Position numbers and translations under genes: made by a program
Source: Chondrosia reniformis
Taxonomy: Eukaryota; Porifera; Demospongiae; Chondrillida; Chondrillidae
Reading direction: 5' to 3'
Length of the DNA stretch: 64,000 nucleotides
NCBI GenBank assembly: GCA_947172415.1
Contig: OX359198.1
Span: forward strand, 1,209,401-1,273,400
Shown: positions 62,201 through 64,000 of the stretch, piece by piece
Numbering within the stretch: the first letter of the stretch is position 1
Layout: each line of letters opens with the position of its first letter
Notes under the pieces: model-generated
Databases searched by the model: none
Told to the model about the DNA's origin: nothing
What the model saw: only the letters and a program-made list of their open reading frames with translations

Positions 62201-63678
62201 GATTGAAGAGGCTCTTCATTCTGAAGTTGTAGACATTCAAGTGGGTTAACCAAAGTAATGAAATAAATCCGTCAGGTGATCAGTTTCACATTCTTCTGTT
62301 GATGTTTATAGATTGCTTGTTTAAGGGGATTGTTGTACGTGTTTGAGGATTCAACTAGTTCTGTAACGCCTCTGGTCTGGACTCCTGTTGCTGCCTACCT
62401 CACTAAGTACCTCTCACCCGAGGCAGCCGGTAGTATTTCACAATACCACCTCATTCTGACATGGTCACTGGCCGTGACCATGTCAGAAAATGGCTTCCAA
62501 CACAAAGATGGAGCTGAATTTATCAACAGGACCCTGCACATGGCATATGAATATTTGAGTGACAGATCCTCTTATCACTTGAGTGATCCCATGCTGAAGG
62601 CTATCGGAGAGGGTCTGGAGAGGTTGTTATTGAAGTGTGCAGTTAAGAATGAAGATAAGAAGAGACTGAGTTCCCCGGCTGTAAAGAGGTGTGTCATTGT
62701 CTTTATCCTTTAAGTGGCCATTCTAGCAGAAGGGATTTTAATAAGTTATTTTGCTCAGATTGAAGTGGATTAATTAATGTTTTTGACTTGCTTGTCCACA
62801 GGTTACAAGAGGTTTCAATAGGCAGATGTATTGTATACCTCAGGATACTGCTGGTTTGTATGTACAGCGGAGAGGCTGGGGAGGGGATGATAGGCATTAA
62901 AGTTGAAAATGAAGACTCCATTAACCTATACATGAGGGAGATTATCACAGCCATATTAGAGAGGTAGACGCATACATTTGTATCCGAGCAGCCAGGCACT
63001 AATCAGTATTATTTACCATTATTCACCTTTTTCTAAAGGTTTAGGAAAAGTGGGCAATCACAGGCTGGTTTAATTGTCAGGGTCCTCCCCACCCTTCTAG
63101 TGGATTTCTTTACTCCGACTGATGCTATAAGCTTTGTGATTCATGAGCTCCTTTCACTTCAACAGACTCACTTTACAGAATGTGCCGAACTTCTTTCAAA
63201 GGTATTACACTAGCTCATATAGCAGATAATTAATGTGTCCTTCACTAGTAGTACTTGTTTGTTTACATATTAGTGTTTAGTTGTTTGTTTACATACTATT
63301 TTTTGGCTGTTTGTTGACATATTATTGTTTAGTTGTCTGTTGACATATTATTGGTTGGTTGTTTGTTGACATATTATTGTTTGGTTGTTTGTTGACATAT
63401 TATTGTTTGGTTGTTTGTTGACATATTATTGTTTGGTTGTTTGTTGACATATTATTGTTTGGTTGTTTGTTGACATATTATTGTTTGGTTGTTTGTTGAC
63501 ATATTATTGTTTGGTTGTTTGTTGACATATTATTGTTTGGTTGTTGACATATTATTGTATGGTTGTTTGTTGACATATTATTGGTTGGTTGTTAGGTATT
63601 TGAGTTGCTCATAGCGTTGGACCAGTTACCTCTTTTGACAGAATGGGCTCTTTTGTCGCTCAACAGTTTCACTCAGAG
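38208..63678 (+). CDS. HTT: Huntingtin (HTT) orthologue, last exon outside window
   Basis: Giant HEAT-repeat scaffold used in vesicle transport and other assemblies. Forty exons with matching phases: 38208-38299, 38960-39031, 40048-40228, 40427-40552, 40993-41085, 41218-41359, 41979-42181, 42478-42825, 44348-44781, 45529-45805, 46298-46399, 46742-46914, 47308-47524, 47781-48155, 48893-49180, 49461-49538, 49697-49992, 50196-50265, 50764-50925, 51380-51435, 52437-52579, 53405-53652, 53737-53853, 54349-54534, 54799-54952, 55546-55778, 56005-56799, 57239-57487, 57872-57940, 58178-58381, 58701-58970, 59436-59692, 59809-59962, 60838-61020, 61338-61493, 62169-62240, 62312-62688, 62802-62963, 63039-63201, 63596-63678. 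About 2687 codons (human HTT has about 3144 residues). Diagnostic blocks: [53 protein letters not shown] and [12 protein letters not shown]. Exons 17-18 (49697-50265) are the least certain. Confidence 0.95.
38480..38755. repeat. Purine-rich minisatellite, huntingtin intron 1
   Basis: Imperfect tandem units of about 39 bp containing GAATAGAAAGCAAAGAAAGG and GCCAAGAAAGGAGAGAGAG. Confidence 0.85.
41107..41207. repeat. 15-bp minisatellite, huntingtin intron 5
   Basis: About six copies of TTGCCATGGTTTGTG between the donor at 41086 and the acceptor at 41217, filling most of a 132-bp intron. Confidence 0.9.
41450..41605. repeat. Imperfect tandem repeat, huntingtin intron 6
   Basis: About four units with TATGTATAATATTATTGCTA and AGTATACATATCTACGT. 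Confidence 0.75.
42995..43930. repeat. Compound 38-bp and 25-bp minisatellite, huntingtin intron 8
   Basis: First about 12 units of TTAGTTTAGTAGTACATGTG plus CTCCTGGTATCTAGCACA with length variants. Then about 19 units of the shortened form CATTAGTTTAGTAGTACATG plus CACTC. The second part is clearly derived from the first by loss of the TATCTAGCA segment. Confidence 0.95.
44055..44275. repeat. About 33-bp minisatellite, huntingtin intron 8
   Basis: Seven units of GGGTTCTACCCATCTCAAGG plus TGTCTATTAAGTA, ending 70 bp before the exon 9 acceptor. Confidence 0.9.
44883..45190. mobile_element. Nested foldback elements, family 1
   Basis: An outer copy starts GAAAGGATCATCTTTCAACT and resumes as GTCAGATGTTTCGACCCTGA. 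A second copy lies within it, beginning AATAGAATAAGGATTTCTTC. An 11-bp direct repeat TGTTGTCTCTT borders the inner copy on both sides. Huntingtin intron 9. Confidence 0.75.
46033..46285. repeat. About 41-bp minisatellite, huntingtin intron 10
   Basis: Five units of AGGTAGGTGGGAGTGGCAAC plus TCATTGTAGTATCTCCTAAGT, then two shortened units. It ends within about 10 bp of the exon 11 acceptor at 46297. Confidence 0.9.
47308..47524 (+). other. HTT: Huntingtin exon 13: basic cluster
   Basis: Encodes [11 protein letters not shown], a strongly basic patch resembling a monopartite nuclear localisation signal, in a loop between HEAT repeats. Function is inference. Confidence 0.5.
49213..49450. repeat. 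CATC tetranucleotide array, huntingtin intron 15
   Basis: About 60 CATC units, interrupted near the right end by CACC variants. The intron (49181-49460) is 280 bp, so the array makes up nearly all of it. The long Ile-His-Pro-Ser and Met-Asp-Gly-Trp frames here are array artefacts. Confidence 0.97.
50318..50665. mobile_element. Two adjacent foldback elements, family 1
   Basis: A variant copy (about 50318-50472, with GAGCATCTGAGACGCAG and its partner ATCTTCAGATGCTC) is followed by a canonical copy (50485-50665, GAAAGGATCATCTTTCGACT to AAGATGATCCTTTC and GACGCAGTTAGAATGAATCC). Huntingtin intron 18. Confidence 0.7.
51571..52375. repeat. 20-bp minisatellite, about 40 copies, huntingtin intron 20
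   Basis: Almost perfectly uniform AGATTCCAAGTGAAATAGTT repeated for 800 bp; the few variants (GTAAAATAGTT, GATTGCAAG) cluster in the right part. It has no spacers, so it is not a CRISPR array. Confidence 0.98.
52798..53375. repeat. 18-bp pyrimidine-rich minisatellite, huntingtin intron 21
   Basis: About 32 units of ACTCCTACCACACCCACC with 17- to 19-bp length variants. It ends about 30 bp before the exon 22 acceptor at 53404, where it supplies much of the pyrimidine-rich tract. The long Thr-Pro frames are artefacts. Confidence 0.97.
54100..54255. mobile_element. Foldback element, family 1
   Basis: GAAAGGATCCTTTTTTGACT, GTTTCGACCCTGAGGGTCTT, then GATGCAGTTAGAAGAAATCT. Huntingtin intron 23. 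Confidence 0.65.
55085..55475. repeat. 22-bp minisatellite, huntingtin intron 25
   Basis: About 17 copies of CCTGTGTATGTAGGAGGGGA plus TA; four units carry an extra GT. Frames on the opposite strand rich in Tyr, Ile, His and Pro are artefacts. Confidence 0.95.
56990..57175. mobile_element. Foldback element, family 1 (variant)
   Basis: TTTGAGATGGTTCATCTTTA with partner TAGATGAACAATCTCAAAGA, and CAGCCCTGGGGGTCTTCCTC in the core. Huntingtin intron 27. Confidence 0.65.
59018..59205. mobile_element. Foldback element, family 1
   Basis: AATAAGGATTTCTTCTTACT edge, GAAAGGATCATCTTTCGACT, GTTTCGACCCTGAGGGTCTT and AAATGATCCTTTTAAAAG. Huntingtin intron 31. Confidence 0.65.
60196..60615. repeat. 70-bp tandem repeat, six copies, huntingtin intron 33
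   Basis: Six near-identical 70-bp units containing TGTATTCACTGTATTATGTA, GTGGATCTTACAAACATC and CCATTTAGTATGATTGTGTC. The last copy has CAT for CTT. Confidence 0.95.
61103..61255. mobile_element. MITE-like element, family 3, inverted copy
   Basis: Reverse-oriented relative to 18247: GGGTCACTGATAAAGGGCAG, TCCCAGAAACAGCTGTCTAG, GACTCTTGTATCCACATCTA. Huntingtin intron 34. Confidence 0.65.
61755..62155. mobile_element. Element with GC-rich terminal hairpins, huntingtin intron 35
   Basis: The left hairpin is GGGGCGCCGCAGGCGCCCC. Near the right end GGGGCGCCTGGCGCCCC is nested between GTTCGAGTTTACTTA and TTTAAACTCGAAC. GC-rich ends contrast with the surrounding AT-rich intron. A related end occurs at 33770-33840. 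It stops about 13 bp before the exon 36 acceptor at 62168. No transposase. Confidence 0.65.
63230..63594. repeat. 26-bp minisatellite, huntingtin intron 39
   Basis: About 13 units of GTTGTTTGTTGACATATTAT plus TGTTTG. The array runs to the exon 40 acceptor (AG at 63594-63595), which lies in the last repeat-derived sequence GGTTGTTAG. Confidence 0.93.
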
Positions 63679-63847
63679 GTAAATGCATGTCTTCAAATAA
63701 AATGTTTTTCCACTTCACTAAGGAGTATTTTCCAGTTAATATTGTACAAAGGATCAATGTTTTAATTCCCCATAGTAACACATTTTAGCCCTGAGGACTT
63801 CTTACTTGTTGTTCATAATTAATCTAACACACCATTTTTCTTACATG

Positions 63848-63985
63848 CTTTTGGATGAGAATACAGGAGTTCTCTTTCTTTTACATTTATTCTTCTCCAC
63901 TGGGCCAGACAGCTGTTTCTGGGAATTTCATCCTTCATCAGTGACCCTGAAAATCTTTGTCTTCTTGTTGATCTTTTGTGAGTCA
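63848..63985. mobile_element. MITE-like element, family 3
   Basis: TTTGGATGAGAATACAGGAG, GCCAGACAGCTGTTTCTGGG, CTTTGTCTTCTTGTTGATC. Lies in the intron after the last visible huntingtin exon. Confidence 0.65.
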
Positions 63986-64000
63986 TGTTTGCATGTGTAT

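Overview
This is AT-rich animal nuclear DNA with many short introns (GT-AG), first exons that often begin ATGGCGG, and an unusually dense load of minisatellites and small foldback transposons. The gene content (SLC26 anion transporter, NEK4-like kinase, atypical dual-specificity phosphatase, WSCD-like sulfotransferase, huntingtin) is metazoan. The huntingtin has no polyglutamine or polyproline tract. My best guess is a non-bilaterian invertebrate such as a demosponge, but that rests on genome style and not on a diagnostic sequence.

Layout: 192-7028 (+) is the 3' part of an SLC26 transporter gene with a C-terminal STAS domain. 7029-11487 is mostly non-coding, with a higher-GC block at 7758-8760 that may hold an unidentified minus-strand gene. 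11488-18834 (-) is a complete 11-exon NEK4/NEK1-like kinase that I could join into one 747-residue frame. Head-to-head with it starts the first of three tandem paralogous genes (19176-20540, 22556-23968, 26545-27899, all +) for small NHL-like six-repeat propeller proteins. The tandem unit also carried exon 2 of the kinase: one intact orphan copy (21853-22059) and one damaged copy (25893-26072) lie about 4.04 kb apart. A piece of the sulfotransferase gene is duplicated into this array at 24703-25100. 28505-30101 (-) is a complete 195-residue DUSP14-like phosphatase with a propeller-gene fragment in one intron. 30881-37715 (-) is a WSCD-like membrane sulfotransferase with large, repeat-filled introns. 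38208 to the right edge (+) is huntingtin: 40 exons, about 2687 codons, only the extreme C-terminus missing.

The sulfotransferase and huntingtin genes are divergent with 492 bp between start codons, and the kinase and first propeller gene are divergent with 341 bp, so both pairs may share promoters. The genes do not form an evident pathway. The striking feature is structural: tandem arrays sit in many huntingtin introns, one kinase intron array repeats the kinase's own splice acceptor, and a 175-bp-arm perfect palindrome lies in a sulfotransferase intron. I found no CRISPR array, no rRNA and no intact tRNA gene. One degenerate tRNA-like sequence is at 3340-3408.
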